From NCBI GenBank assembly GCA_050329575.1, contig JBHJOP010000109.1:1-6971 (forward strand): a stretch of DNA of 6,971 bases, written 5' to 3'. The translations under genes and the position numbers were made by a program. Below the pieces are notes generated by a model, which was given only the letters and a program-made list of their open reading frames with translations, did no database searches and was not told the DNA's origin. Numbering within the stretch: the stretch's first letter is position 1; every line of letters starts with the position of its first letter. This document shows, piece after piece, positions 1 to 6,176 of the stretch. Source of the DNA: JAUXFS01 sp050329575. GTDB taxonomy: Bacteria; Pseudomonadota; Alphaproteobacteria; Rhodospirillales; Defluviicoccaceae.

Positions 1-12
1 CGCGGGTCATCC

Positions 13-762
13 ATGAAACTCCTCGTCGCCGTTAAACGGGTCATCGACTACAACGTCAAAATCCGCGTCAAGGCGGACCACAGCGGGGTCGAGACCGCCA
101 ACGTCAAGATGTCCATGAACCCCTTCGACGAGATCGCCGTCGAGGAGGCGGTGCGGCTGAAGGAGGCCGGAACCGCGACCGAGATCGTCGCGGTGTCGAT
201 CGGGGTCCCGCAGTGCCAGGAAACCATCCGCACCGCGCTCGCCATGGGCGCCGACCGCGGCATCCTGGTCGAGAGCGACCAGGAGCTGCAGCCGCTGGCC
301 GTCGCCAAGCTGCTCCAGGCGCTGGTCGACAAGGAGAAACCAGACATCGTCCTGCTCGGCAAGCAGGCGATCGACGACGATTCCAACCAGGTCGGCCAGA
401 TGCTGGCGGCGCTGCTCGGCTGGGCGCAGGGCACCTTCGCCTCCAAGCTCACCCTCGCCGACGGCAAGGCCACCGTCGTCCGCGAGGTGGACGGCGGGCT
501 GGAGACCGTCGCGCTGACGATGCCGGCGGTGGTCACCGTCGATCTGCGGCTCAACACCCCGCGCTACGCGTCGCTGCCCAACATCATGAAGGCGAAGAAG
601 AAGCCGATCGAGATGCTGAAGGTCGCCGATCTCGGCGTCGATGTCGCACCGCGGCTGAAGACCCTGAAGGTGGTCGAGCCGCCGAAGCGCCAGGCCGGCG
701 TCAAGGTCGAGAGCGTCGCACAGCTGGTGGACAAACTCCGGAACGAGGCGAAGGTCATCTGA
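13..762 (+). CDS. etfB: Electron transfer flavoprotein subunit beta
   Basis: Small subunit of the soluble FAD/AMP heterodimer that takes electrons from acyl-CoA and related dehydrogenases and passes them to ETF:ubiquinone oxidoreductase at the membrane. At 249 aa it is full length. The N-terminus MKLLVAVKRVIDYNVKIRVK and the segment VKMSMNPFDEIAVEEA (31-46) are typical of alphaproteobacterial and mitochondrial ETF-beta. DDDSNQVGQMLAALLGW (121-137) is the AMP-binding region. REVDGGLETV followed by a proline and TVDLRL (157-180) matches the ETF-beta signature. The loop around NTPRYASLPNIMKAKKK (181-197) corresponds to the partner-recognition loop, with Leu188 at the position of the human docking leucine. 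The ATG gives the canonical N-terminus; only 12 bases precede it, so its promoter and ribosome-binding site cannot be judged. Its stop codon overlaps the etfA start, implying translational coupling. Identity is secure from the sequence; pathway partners are inferred from the family. Confidence 0.97.
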   Translation: MKLLVAVKRVIDYNVKIRVKADHSGVETANVKMSMNPFDEIAVEEAVRLKEAGTATEIVAVSIGVPQCQETIRTALAMGADRGILVESDQELQPLAVAKLLQALVDKEKPDIVLLGKQAIDDDSNQVGQMLAALLGWAQGTFASKLTLADGKATVVREVDGGLETVALTMPAVVTVDLRLNTPRYASLPNIMKAKKKPIEMLKVADLGVDVAPRLKTLKVVEPPKRQAGVKVESVAQLVDKLRNEAKVI

Positions 763-1694
763 TGAGCGTCCTGGTCATTGCCGAACACGACAACCACTCC
801 CTCAAGCCGGCCACCCTCAACGCCGTCACCGCCGCCACCGGCCTCGGCGCGGTCACCGTGCTGGTCGCCGGCAGCGGCTGCGCGGCGGTCGCCGAGGCCG
901 CCGCCAGGGTCGCGGGCGTCGCCAAGGTGCTGGTCGCCGACGCACCGGCCTACGCCCATCCGTTGGCCGAGAGCCTGGCGCCGCTGGTCGTCGGCCTCGC
1001 CCCCGGTTACGGCCACATCCTCGCGCCGGCGACGACCAACGGCAAGAACCTGATGCCGCGGGTGGCCGCGCTGCTCGACGTGGCGATGCTGTCGGACGTC
1101 TGCGGCATCGAGGATGCGAACACGTTCGTGCGGCCGATCTATGCCGGCAACGCGATGGCGACGGTGGTGAGCAGCGACCCGATCAAGGTCGCCACGGTGC
1201 GCGGCACCGCGTTCGATGCCGCCCCGGCCCAGGGCGGCAGCGCCGGCGTCGAGACCATCGCCGCCGCCGCCGACTCCCCGCTGTCCAGCTTCGTCGGCCA
1301 GGAACTGACCAAGAGCGAGCGGCCGGAACTCACCAGTGCCCGCATCATCGTCTCCGGCGGGCGCGGGATGGGCAGCGGCGAGAACTTCGCGCTGATCGAG
1401 AAGGTCGCCGACAAGCTCGGGGCGGCGGTCGGGGCGTCGCGCGCCGCGGTCGACGCCGGCTTCGTCCCCAACGACTACCAAGTCGGACAGACCGGCAAGG
1501 TGGTCGCTCCCGAACTCTACATCGCCGTCGGCATCTCCGGCGCCATTCAGCATCTGGCCGGCATGAAGGACAGCAAGGTGATCGTCGCCATCAACAAGGA
1601 CGAGGAGGCGCCGATCTTCCAGATCGCCGACTACGGCCTGGTCGCCGACCTGTTCAAGGCGCTGCCGGAACTGGCGGAGGCTCTGGACGGATAG
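762..1694 (+). CDS. etfA: Electron transfer flavoprotein subunit alpha
   Basis: Large, FAD-carrying subunit of the ETF heterodimer, 310 aa, normal family length. The ATG shares its A with the etfB TGA (ATGA overlap), so the two subunits are translated in a coupled way; the frame stays open further upstream, but that part is etfB read out of frame. The N-terminal domain starts SVLVIAEHDNHSLKPATLNA. The C-terminal FAD domain shows VSGGRGMGSGENF (197-209), GASRAAVDAGFVPNDYQVGQ (224-243) and the ETF-alpha signature beginning PELYIAVGISGAIQHLAG (250-267) and running to ADYGLVADLF (289-298). All residues usually conserved around the FAD appear present. It acts in the cytoplasm with EtfB. The downstream hbd fits a fatty-acid or hydroxybutyrate oxidation operon. 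Confidence 0.97.
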   Translation: MSVLVIAEHDNHSLKPATLNAVTAATGLGAVTVLVAGSGCAAVAEAAARVAGVAKVLVADAPAYAHPLAESLAPLVVGLAPGYGHILAPATTNGKNLMPRVAALLDVAMLSDVCGIEDANTFVRPIYAGNAMATVVSSDPIKVATVRGTAFDAAPAQGGSAGVETIAAAADSPLSSFVGQELTKSERPELTSARIIVSGGRGMGSGENFALIEKVADKLGAAVGASRAAVDAGFVPNDYQVGQTGKVVAPELYIAVGISGAIQHLAGMKDSKVIVAINKDEEAPIFQIADYGLVADLFKALPELAEALDG

Positions 1695-1730
1695 CGCCCG
1701 CCCCGCCGGCGGCGAAAGGGGGACCGAGGC

Positions 1731-2606
1731 ATGGATATCACCAAGGTGGGCGTCGTCGGTGCCGGGCAGATGGGGACCGGCATCGCCGAGGTCTGCATCC
1801 TCGCCGGCTACGACGTCTATCTGACCGACCTCACCCAGCCCGTCCTCGATGCCGCCGCCCGGGCGATCGGCGAAAACGTCCGCCATCTCGTCGGCCGCGG
1901 CCGGGTTTCCGCCGCCGACGCCGAAGCGGCGCTGGCGCGGCTCGCCACCGGGCTCGATTACGCCGGGTTCGGCTCCTGCCAGCTGGTGATCGAGGCCGCC
2001 CTCGAAGACGAGCAGACGAAGAAGCAGATCCTCCACAAGCTGAACGACGTGGTGGCGCCCGACACGATCATCACCACCAACACCTCGACCGTCTCGATCA
2101 CCCGGCTCGCCGCCCAGACCCGCAGGCCCGGCCGGTTCCTCGGCACCCATTTCATGAACCCGGTGACCAAGATCGAACTGGTGGAACTGATCCGCGGCAT
2201 CGCCACCGACGAGGATACCTTCCACACCGTCCACGACTTCGCGGTGCGGCTGGGCAAGACGCCGGTGAGCGCCGAGGACTTCCCGGCGTTCATCGTCCAT
2301 CGTCTGCTGATGCCGATGATCAACGAGGCGATCTACACCCTCTACGAGGGCGTCGGCTCGGTCGACAGCATCGACATCGCGATGCGACTCGGCACCCGCC
2401 ACCCGATGGGGCCGCTCGAGCTCGCCGATTTCATCGGCCTCGATACCTGCCTCGGGATCATGCACGCGCTGCACGACGGGCTCGCCGACTCCAAGTACCG
2501 ACCGTGCCCGTTGCTGGTCAAGTACGTCGAGGCCGGCTGGGTCGGCCGCAAGGCCGGCCGCGGCTTCTACGACTACTCCGGGGAACGGCCGGTCCCGACC
2601 CGCTGA
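1731..2606 (+). CDS. hbd: 3-hydroxybutyryl-CoA dehydrogenase (3-hydroxyacyl-CoA dehydrogenase family)
   Basis: NAD(P)-dependent cytoplasmic enzyme interconverting 3-hydroxybutyryl-CoA and acetoacetyl-CoA, 291 aa, normal for the single-domain family. An N-terminal Rossmann fold carries GVVGAGQMGTGIAE (7-20). Catalytic positions visible are Ser119 in TNTSTVSIT, His140 in GTHFMNPV and Glu152 in ELVELIRG. The C-terminal dimerisation domain contains HPMGPLELADFIGLDT (224-239) and ends in the usual GRKAGRGFYDY (272-282). Odd point: the motif normally read as a conserved VNRLL is VHRLL here (His190), replacing the Asn that lines the active site in studied homologues; the preceding PAF in place of PGF is, from memory, common in alphaproteobacterial members. 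The ATG is supported by AGGGGGA at 1717-1723, seven bases upstream. It lies 36 bp after etfA with no terminator between them, so it is probably the third gene of the etfBA operon. Confidence 0.94.
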   Translation: MDITKVGVVGAGQMGTGIAEVCILAGYDVYLTDLTQPVLDAAARAIGENVRHLVGRGRVSAADAEAALARLATGLDYAGFGSCQLVIEAALEDEQTKKQILHKLNDVVAPDTIITTNTSTVSITRLAAQTRRPGRFLGTHFMNPVTKIELVELIRGIATDEDTFHTVHDFAVRLGKTPVSAEDFPAFIVHRLLMPMINEAIYTLYEGVGSVDSIDIAMRLGTRHPMGPLELADFIGLDTCLGIMHALHDGLADSKYRPCPLLVKYVEAGWVGRKAGRGFYDYSGERPVPTR

Positions 2607-2608
2607 TC

Positions 2609-2640
2609 GCCGCCGCGGGCGGCCCTGCCGGCGCTGCGCC
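2609..2640. repeat. GC-rich hairpins after the hbd stop codon
   Basis: Directly after the hbd TGA there is a perfect 6-bp stem GCCGCC/GGCGGC with a 3-base loop (2609-2623), then a shorter GGCG/CGCC stem with a 3-base loop (2630-2640). No T-tract follows, so this is not a classic intrinsic terminator. It could slow RNA polymerase, protect the mRNA 3' end, or be a chance result of high G+C. Confidence 0.3.
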
Positions 2641-2655
2641 GCGCCACGATTCCGC

Positions 2656-2686
2656 TTGATGCGCCCGAAACCGTTTGCGATATCTT
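2656..2686 (+). promoter_or_regulatory. Candidate olsB promoter (weak)
   Basis: TTGATG at 2656-2661 matches four of six positions of a -35 box, and TATCTT at 2681-2686 matches four of six of a -10 box. The spacer is 19 bases, longer than ideal; a 17-base spacer would put GATATC at -10, which matches less well. It is the most plausible promoter-like pair in the 149-bp gap before olsB, and this short stretch is less GC-rich than its surroundings. No Pho-box-like pair of CTGTCAT repeats is visible, although ornithine-lipid genes are phosphate-regulated in some relatives. Confidence 0.25.
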
Positions 2687-2691
2687 GCGAT
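2675..2691 (+). repeat. Direct heptamer repeat TTGCGAT, 10-bp period
   Basis: TTGCGAT occurs at 2675-2681 and again at 2685-2691, separated by ATC, so the copies lie one helical turn apart on the same DNA face, 65-81 bp before the olsB start. This spacing suits binding of a dimeric regulator, but no known operator is recognised and chance is possible. The first copy also supplies an upstream in-frame TTG, which is unlikely to be the olsB start. Confidence 0.35.
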
Positions 2692-2744
2692 CGCCGCCGC
2701 GGGGGTGTTCTGGTCCCCGTTTCGCGCGCTCGGCGGCGCAACGC

Positions 2745-2753
2745 GGGAAGGGA
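2745..2753 (+). promoter_or_regulatory. Ribosome-binding site deciding the olsB GTG start
   Basis: GGGAAGGGA lies just before the GTG at 2756. The alternative in-frame TTG at 2675 has no purine-rich sequence ahead of it and would add 27 residues not expected for OlsB. This site therefore decides the start. Confidence 0.7.
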
Positions 2754-2755
2754 TC

Positions 2756-3553
2756 GTGGAGCCGCTGCTGTTCAAGAGCCTTCAGGTGCGGCTCGCCGAA
2801 ACATCGGCGGAAGTCGAGGCCGCACAGCGGTTGCGCTACCGCGTCTTCTACGAGGAGATGGCGGCGAAGCCGTCCCCCGCGATGCGGGCGAAGCGCCTCG
2901 ATTTCGACGACTTCGACCCGATCTGCGAGCATCTGCTGGTCGTCGATCTGGAGGGAAGCAACGGCGCGCCGGCGGTGGTCGGAACCTACCGCCTGCTCCG
3001 CCGCGACGTCGCCATGCGGCACGGCGGCTTCTACTCCGAGCAGGAGTACGACCTCTCGGCCCTGCTCGCCTTTCCCGGCGGCATCGTCGAAGTCGGTCGC
3101 TCGTGCGTCGATCCCGCCTATCGGGCGCGCGGCGTGATGCAGATGCTGTGGCGCGGCTTCGCCGCCTACGTGCATCATCACGACCTCAGCATCCTGTTCG
3201 GCTGCGCCAGCTTCCCCGGCACCGAGCCGCGGCAGATGGAAGCGCAGTTGTCCTATCTCTACCACTATCATCTGGCGCCGCGGACGCTGCGGCCGCGGGC
3301 GCTGGCGCAGCACTACGTCGATATGGACATGCTGCCGCCGACCGGCCTCGATCCGCAGTCGATCCTCAACGAGCTGCCGCCGCTGATCAAGGGCTACCTG
3401 CGGCTCGGCGGCTTCGTCGGCGACGGAGCGGTCGTCGATCCGCAGTTCAACACCACCGATGTCTGCGTCCTCGTCAAGACCGATCAGTTGACGGAGAAGT
3501 ACGACCGCCGCTACCGGCAATCGCCCCCGGAGAAGGGCGCGCGTGACCATTGA
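2756..3553 (+). CDS. olsB: L-ornithine N(alpha)-acyltransferase (ornithine lipid synthesis, first step)
   Basis: Transfers a 3-hydroxyacyl chain from acyl-ACP to the alpha-amino group of ornithine, giving lyso-ornithine lipid. It is a GNAT-fold, hemolysin-like acyltransferase (COG3176 type). From the GTG at 2756 it is 265 aa. Family hallmarks seen: LRYRVFYEEM (26-35), FDPICEHLLVVD (53-64), VGTYRLL (75-81), FYSEQEYDLS (92-101), VGRSCVDPAYR (113-123), LFGCASFPGT (147-156), and the C-terminal LPPLIKGYLRLGGFVGDGAV (208-227) with FNTTDVCVLVKTD (231-243). The GTG is chosen because GGGAAGGGA precedes it and VEPLLFKSLQVRLAE is a sensible OlsB start. An upstream TTG at 2675 would extend it to 292 aa. 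It overlaps olsA by 11 bp, so the two are co-translated. I infer that the pair makes phosphorus-free membrane lipids; a specific phosphate switch is not visible. Confidence 0.92.
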   Translation: MEPLLFKSLQVRLAETSAEVEAAQRLRYRVFYEEMAAKPSPAMRAKRLDFDDFDPICEHLLVVDLEGSNGAPAVVGTYRLLRRDVAMRHGGFYSEQEYDLSALLAFPGGIVEVGRSCVDPAYRARGVMQMLWRGFAAYVHHHDLSILFGCASFPGTEPRQMEAQLSYLYHYHLAPRTLRPRALAQHYVDMDMLPPTGLDPQSILNELPPLIKGYLRLGGFVGDGAVVDPQFNTTDVCVLVKTDQLTEKYDRRYRQSPPEKGARDH

Positions 3554-4361
3554 GCGGTCGCGGCTTCGGGCGGTCGTCCGGCTCGTCCTGATCGTCGCCG
3601 TGACGATCCTCCTGCTCGCGCCCTACATCCTGTGCTTCTCGATATGGCCCCGCGCCCACTACGCGGCGCGCTCGGCGTGGTCGCGGACCGTCTGCCGGCT
3701 CCTCGGCCTGCGCGTGCGGGTGTCGGGGACGGCGCATCCCGGCGGAACGGCGCTGTTCGCGGCCAACCACGTCTCGTATCTCGACATCCCGGTGCTGGCC
3801 GGCCTCCACGACGGCACCTTCGTCGCCAAGAGCGAGGTCGCCGACTGGCCGCTGCTCGGCCTGATCTGCAAGTGGGGACGGACGGTGTTCATCAACCGGT
3901 CCCCCGCGGAGGCACGGGCGCAGACCGCGCTGCTGCGGGCGCGGCTGGCGCGCGGCGAGAGCCTGATCCTGTTCCCCGAGGGGACCAGCACCGACGGCAG
4001 CGGCGTCGCGCCGTTCAAGTCGTCGCTGTTCAACATCGCCGAGGACCTGCCGCCGGGAACGCCGCTCGTCGTCCAACCGGTGTCCGTCGCCTACGTCCGC
4101 GCCCTCGACGGCACGCCGCTGGTCGGTCCGTTGACGGAGCTCTATTGCTGGTACGGCGGCGCGACGCTGGCGCCCCACCTGATGCGGGTCTGCGGACTGC
4201 CGGGGGCGGTCGTCGACGTTCGTTTCCACCCGCCGATCGCCGTCGCGTCGGACGTCGACCGCAAGTCGCTGGCCCGCCGCTGCCACGCCGCCGTCGCCGA
4301 CGGCGTCGCCGCCGCCCACGGCCGGGCGTTGGGGCCGGGGCGCACCGCCGCGGTCCGCTGA
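3543..4361 (+). CDS. olsA: Lyso-ornithine lipid O-acyltransferase (PlsC/AGPAT family)
   Basis: Membrane-bound acyltransferase expected to add a second acyl chain to the 3-hydroxyl of lyso-ornithine lipid; some relatives also acylate lysophosphatidic acid, so a PlsC role is the alternative. It is 272 aa. A hydrophobic segment at about 12-32 anchors the N-terminus. The four AGPAT motifs are present: NHVSYLD (75-81, the H-x4-D catalytic pair His76 and Asp81), VFINRS (115-120), FPEGTSTDG (144-152) and VQPVSVAY (177-184). The start is a GTG at 3543 with a strong GGAGAAGGG at 3529-3537, inside the end of olsB. Tight overlap with olsB is the main reason to prefer OlsA over a housekeeping PlsC. The stop lies only 5 bp from the stop of the convergent ccrM. 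Confidence 0.88.
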   Translation: MTIERSRLRAVVRLVLIVAVTILLLAPYILCFSIWPRAHYAARSAWSRTVCRLLGLRVRVSGTAHPGGTALFAANHVSYLDIPVLAGLHDGTFVAKSEVADWPLLGLICKWGRTVFINRSPAEARAQTALLRARLARGESLILFPEGTSTDGSGVAPFKSSLFNIAEDLPPGTPLVVQPVSVAYVRALDGTPLVGPLTELYCWYGGATLAPHLMRVCGLPGAVVDVRFHPPIAVASDVDRKSLARRCHAAVADGVAAAHGRALGPGRTAAVR

Positions 4362-4366
4362 CCGGT

Positions 4367-5452
4367 TCAGTGCACCTCGGCGCGCAGCTTCTGTCGAAAG
4401 ACGTCGATCGGCACCAGCCGCCCGCCGACGTCGGCGCACCAGAACTGCCAGCCGTTGCACGCCGGCGCGTTCTGGACGTGGGCGCCGACCTGGTGGATCG
4501 AGCCGCGGAACTCGGCGGTGGCGATCGAACCGTCGGCGGCGACCCGGGCGGCATAGCGGCGGCGCTGATCGTAGAGAACGGTGCCGGGGCGCAGCAGCCC
4601 CTGCTCGACCACGCGGCCGAACGGAATCCGCGGCGCGTCGCGGCGGCCGGGGGTGGCGAGCAGATCCGGCTCGCCGGGATCGGCGATCGCGGCGAGCCGC
4701 CGCTCCGCGAGTTGCACGTAGCCGGGATCGCGTTCGATGCCGACGTAGCGGCGGGCCAGCTTCTTGGCGACGGCGCCGGTGGTGCCGCTGCCGAAGAACG
4801 GATCGAGCACCAGCTCACCCACCGCGGTCGCGGCGAGGATGACCCGGTGCAGCAGCGCCTCCGGCTTCTGGGTGGCGTGCGCCTTGCGGCCGTCGACCCG
4901 CAGCCGCTCGGCGCCGGTGCACAGCGGCAGAAGCCAGTCCGACCGCATCTGCAGATCGTCGTTGAGGTTCTTCATCGCCTGGTAGTTGAACCGATGCCGG
5001 GCATCGCGGCCGCGCGCGCACCAGATCAGCGTCTCGTGGGCGTTGGTGAACCGGCGGCCGCGGAAGTTCGGCATCGGGTTGGCCTTGCGCCAGATGACGT
5101 CGTTGAGGATCCAGAAACCGAGGTCCTGGAGCACGGTGCCGATCCGGAAGATGTTGTGGTAGCTGCCGATCACCCACAGGGTGCCGTCCGGCTTCAACAG
5201 CCGCCGGGCCGCGACGAGCCAGTCGCGGGTGAAGCGGTCGTAGGCGGCGAAATCGTCGAACCGGTCCCACGCCTCGTCGACCCCGTCGACGCGGCTGTTG
5301 TTCGGGCGCAGCAGCTCGCCGTCGAGTTGCAGGTTGTAGGGCGGGTCGGCGAACACCATGTCGACGGTGCCCGCCGGCCAGCCGGCCATCACCTCGACGC
5401 AGTCGCCGAGGATGATCCGATCGACGTCGAGGCCGGCACGGTGCTCAACCAT
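4367..5452 (-). CDS. ccrM: CcrM-type adenine-N6 DNA methyltransferase (GANTC)
   Basis: Orphan beta-class methyltransferase that in Alphaproteobacteria methylates the adenine of GANTC and couples gene expression to replication. From the ATG at 5452 it is 361 aa, close to the Caulobacter enzyme. It shows the catalytic motif DPPYNLQL (36-43) and then LLRPNNSRVDGVDEAWDRF (48-66). WVIGSYHNIFRIG (93-105) and NDVIWRKANPMPNFRGRRF (117-135) follow. The SAM-binding DPFFGSGTTGAVAKKL (217-232) lies after the catalytic motif, as in the beta class. The C-terminal CcrM-specific domain has SIHQVGAHVQNAPACNGW (318-335). HATQKPEALL has Ala where Caulobacter has Pro. No restriction partner is nearby. A GTG at 5470 would add six residues (MTHCPA); neither start has a clear Shine-Dalgarno, and the ATG aligns better with the family. 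It lies 48 bp after rnhB and could be read from that operon or from its own promoter. Confidence 0.95.
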   Translation of the reverse strand: MVEHRAGLDVDRIILGDCVEVMAGWPAGTVDMVFADPPYNLQLDGELLRPNNSRVDGVDEAWDRFDDFAAYDRFTRDWLVAARRLLKPDGTLWVIGSYHNIFRIGTVLQDLGFWILNDVIWRKANPMPNFRGRRFTNAHETLIWCARGRDARHRFNYQAMKNLNDDLQMRSDWLLPLCTGAERLRVDGRKAHATQKPEALLHRVILAATAVGELVLDPFFGSGTTGAVAKKLARRYVGIERDPGYVQLAERRLAAIADPGEPDLLATPGRRDAPRIPFGRVVEQGLLRPGTVLYDQRRRYAARVAADGSIATAEFRGSIHQVGAHVQNAPACNGWQFWCADVGGRLVPIDVFRQKLRAEVH

Positions 5453-5458
5453 GGCGGG

Positions 5459-5487
5459 ACAATGAGTCACGCCGGAGTCGCCGTCAA
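5459..5487 (-). promoter_or_regulatory. Candidate ccrM promoter overlapping GANTC sites
   Basis: On the - strand TTGACG (5487 down to 5482) is a five-of-six -35 match. CATTGT (5464 down to 5459) is a weak three-of-six -10, 17 bases away. Transcription from it would start about at the ccrM ATG (5452), giving a nearly leaderless mRNA, which fits the lack of a Shine-Dalgarno there. One GANTC site (5475-5479) falls between the boxes and another (5464-5468) touches the -10. No TTAA-N7-TTAA CtrA site is visible. Confidence 0.3.
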
Positions 5488-5520
5488 CATCGAACTGGAT
5501 TCAACGGCTTAGGGGGAATC
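5464..5520. promoter_or_regulatory. Cluster of four GANTC methylation sites at the rnhB/ccrM junction
   Basis: GANTC occurs at 5464-5468, 5475-5479, 5498-5502 and 5516-5520. I count 19 sites in the whole window and only five in the first 5460 bases, so four in 57 bp is a strong local excess. The sites are targets of the neighbouring CcrM. In Caulobacter, GANTC sites in the ccrM leader make transcription depend on methylation state; the same kind of feedback is inferred here. Confidence 0.6.
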
Positions 5521-6154
5521 GGCCGTCAATATGTCGGCCTGAATTCTCGTTCGACCACAAGATGTTGATGATCGGTTTGAAGCTCCGGCGGTGGTGCGGG
5601 GAAACGCCCAGCCGCCGCAGCGCCGCCCGATGTTCGGCGGTGCCGTAGCCGGCGTTGCGTTCCCAGCCGTAGCCGGGGCAGCGGCGGGCGAGATCGGCCA
5701 TGATCCGGTCGCGGGTGACCTTGGCGACGATCGAGGCGGCGGCGATCGACAGGCTGGTGGCGTCGCCGCCGACCACGCATCGGGTCGGACAGGACAGCGC
5801 CGGCGCCCGGTCGCCGTCGATCAGGGCGAGCGACGGCGTGACGCCGAGCGCGGCGACCGCGCGACCCATCGCCAGCAGGGTGGCGGCGAGGATGTTCATC
5901 CGGTCGATCTCCGCGACCTCGGCGCGACCGACGCCGATGCGGGCATGGTGCGGCAAGGCCTCCATCAGCACCAACCGCCGGCGCCGGCTCAGCTTCTTCG
6001 AATCGTCGAGCGCGCCGCAGAGGCCCTCGGGCAGCGTCCGCGGGTCGAGCACCACCGCCGCCGCGACCACCGGCCCGGCCCACGGACCGCGACCGGCCTC
6101 GTCGATCCCCGCGACCTCGCCGCCAGCCTGCCGTTCGAGGCTGAAATCGGGCAC
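5501..6154 (-). CDS. rnhB: Ribonuclease HII
   Basis: Cytoplasmic endonuclease that cuts RNA in RNA/DNA hybrids and starts removal of single ribonucleotides left in DNA. From the GTG at 6154 it is 217 aa, the usual size. Seen are GIDEAGRGPWAGPVVAAAVV (16-35, catalytic Asp18 and Glu19), DSKKLS (51-56), LIDGD (111-115, Asp113), SIAAASIVAKVTRDR (136-150, Asp149) and YGWERNAGYGTAEH (162-175), ending in HHRRSF. An upstream GTG at 6253 would add 33 Arg/Pro-rich residues and overlap the lipoprotein gene, so it is rejected; the chosen start begins 22 bp after that gene's stop. Odd point: about 20 residues after the usual HRRSFKPI end use codons rare elsewhere in the window (TTG, TCA, AAT, ATT, CTA), probably because this stretch doubles as control sequence for ccrM. 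Confidence 0.95.
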   Translation of the reverse strand: MPDFSLERQAGGEVAGIDEAGRGPWAGPVVAAAVVLDPRTLPEGLCGALDDSKKLSRRRRLVLMEALPHHARIGVGRAEVAEIDRMNILAATLLAMGRAVAALGVTPSLALIDGDRAPALSCPTRCVVGGDATSLSIAAASIVAKVTRDRIMADLARRCPGYGWERNAGYGTAEHRAALRRLGVSPHHRRSFKPIINILWSNENSGRHIDGRFPLSR

Positions 6155-6176
6155 CGTCCGCCGGCCCCGGCGGCGG

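Noticed and set aside
564..2741. 725-codon open frame on the - strand antisense to etfB-etfA-hbd
   Set aside because: It mirrors three securely identified genes. Long antisense frames are common in DNA with G/C-rich third positions, and its translation is low-complexity Arg/Gly/Asp-rich with no recognisable domain.
2607..2755. Pho box before olsB
   Set aside because: The heptamer repeat has the wrong period and matches CTGTCAT at only four of seven positions.
2573..3550. Antisense open frame opposite olsB
   Set aside because: It mirrors olsB, has no ribosome-binding site, and its composition is that of a shadow frame.
3632..5512. 626-codon open frame on the + strand across olsA and antisense to ccrM
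   Set aside because: It runs out of frame with olsA and then antisense to ccrM; its Arg/Pro/Ala/Gly-rich translation has no family features.
5453..5560. CtrA binding site (TTAA-N7-TTAA) before ccrM, as in Caulobacter
   Set aside because: No TTAA pair with that spacing is present on either strand.
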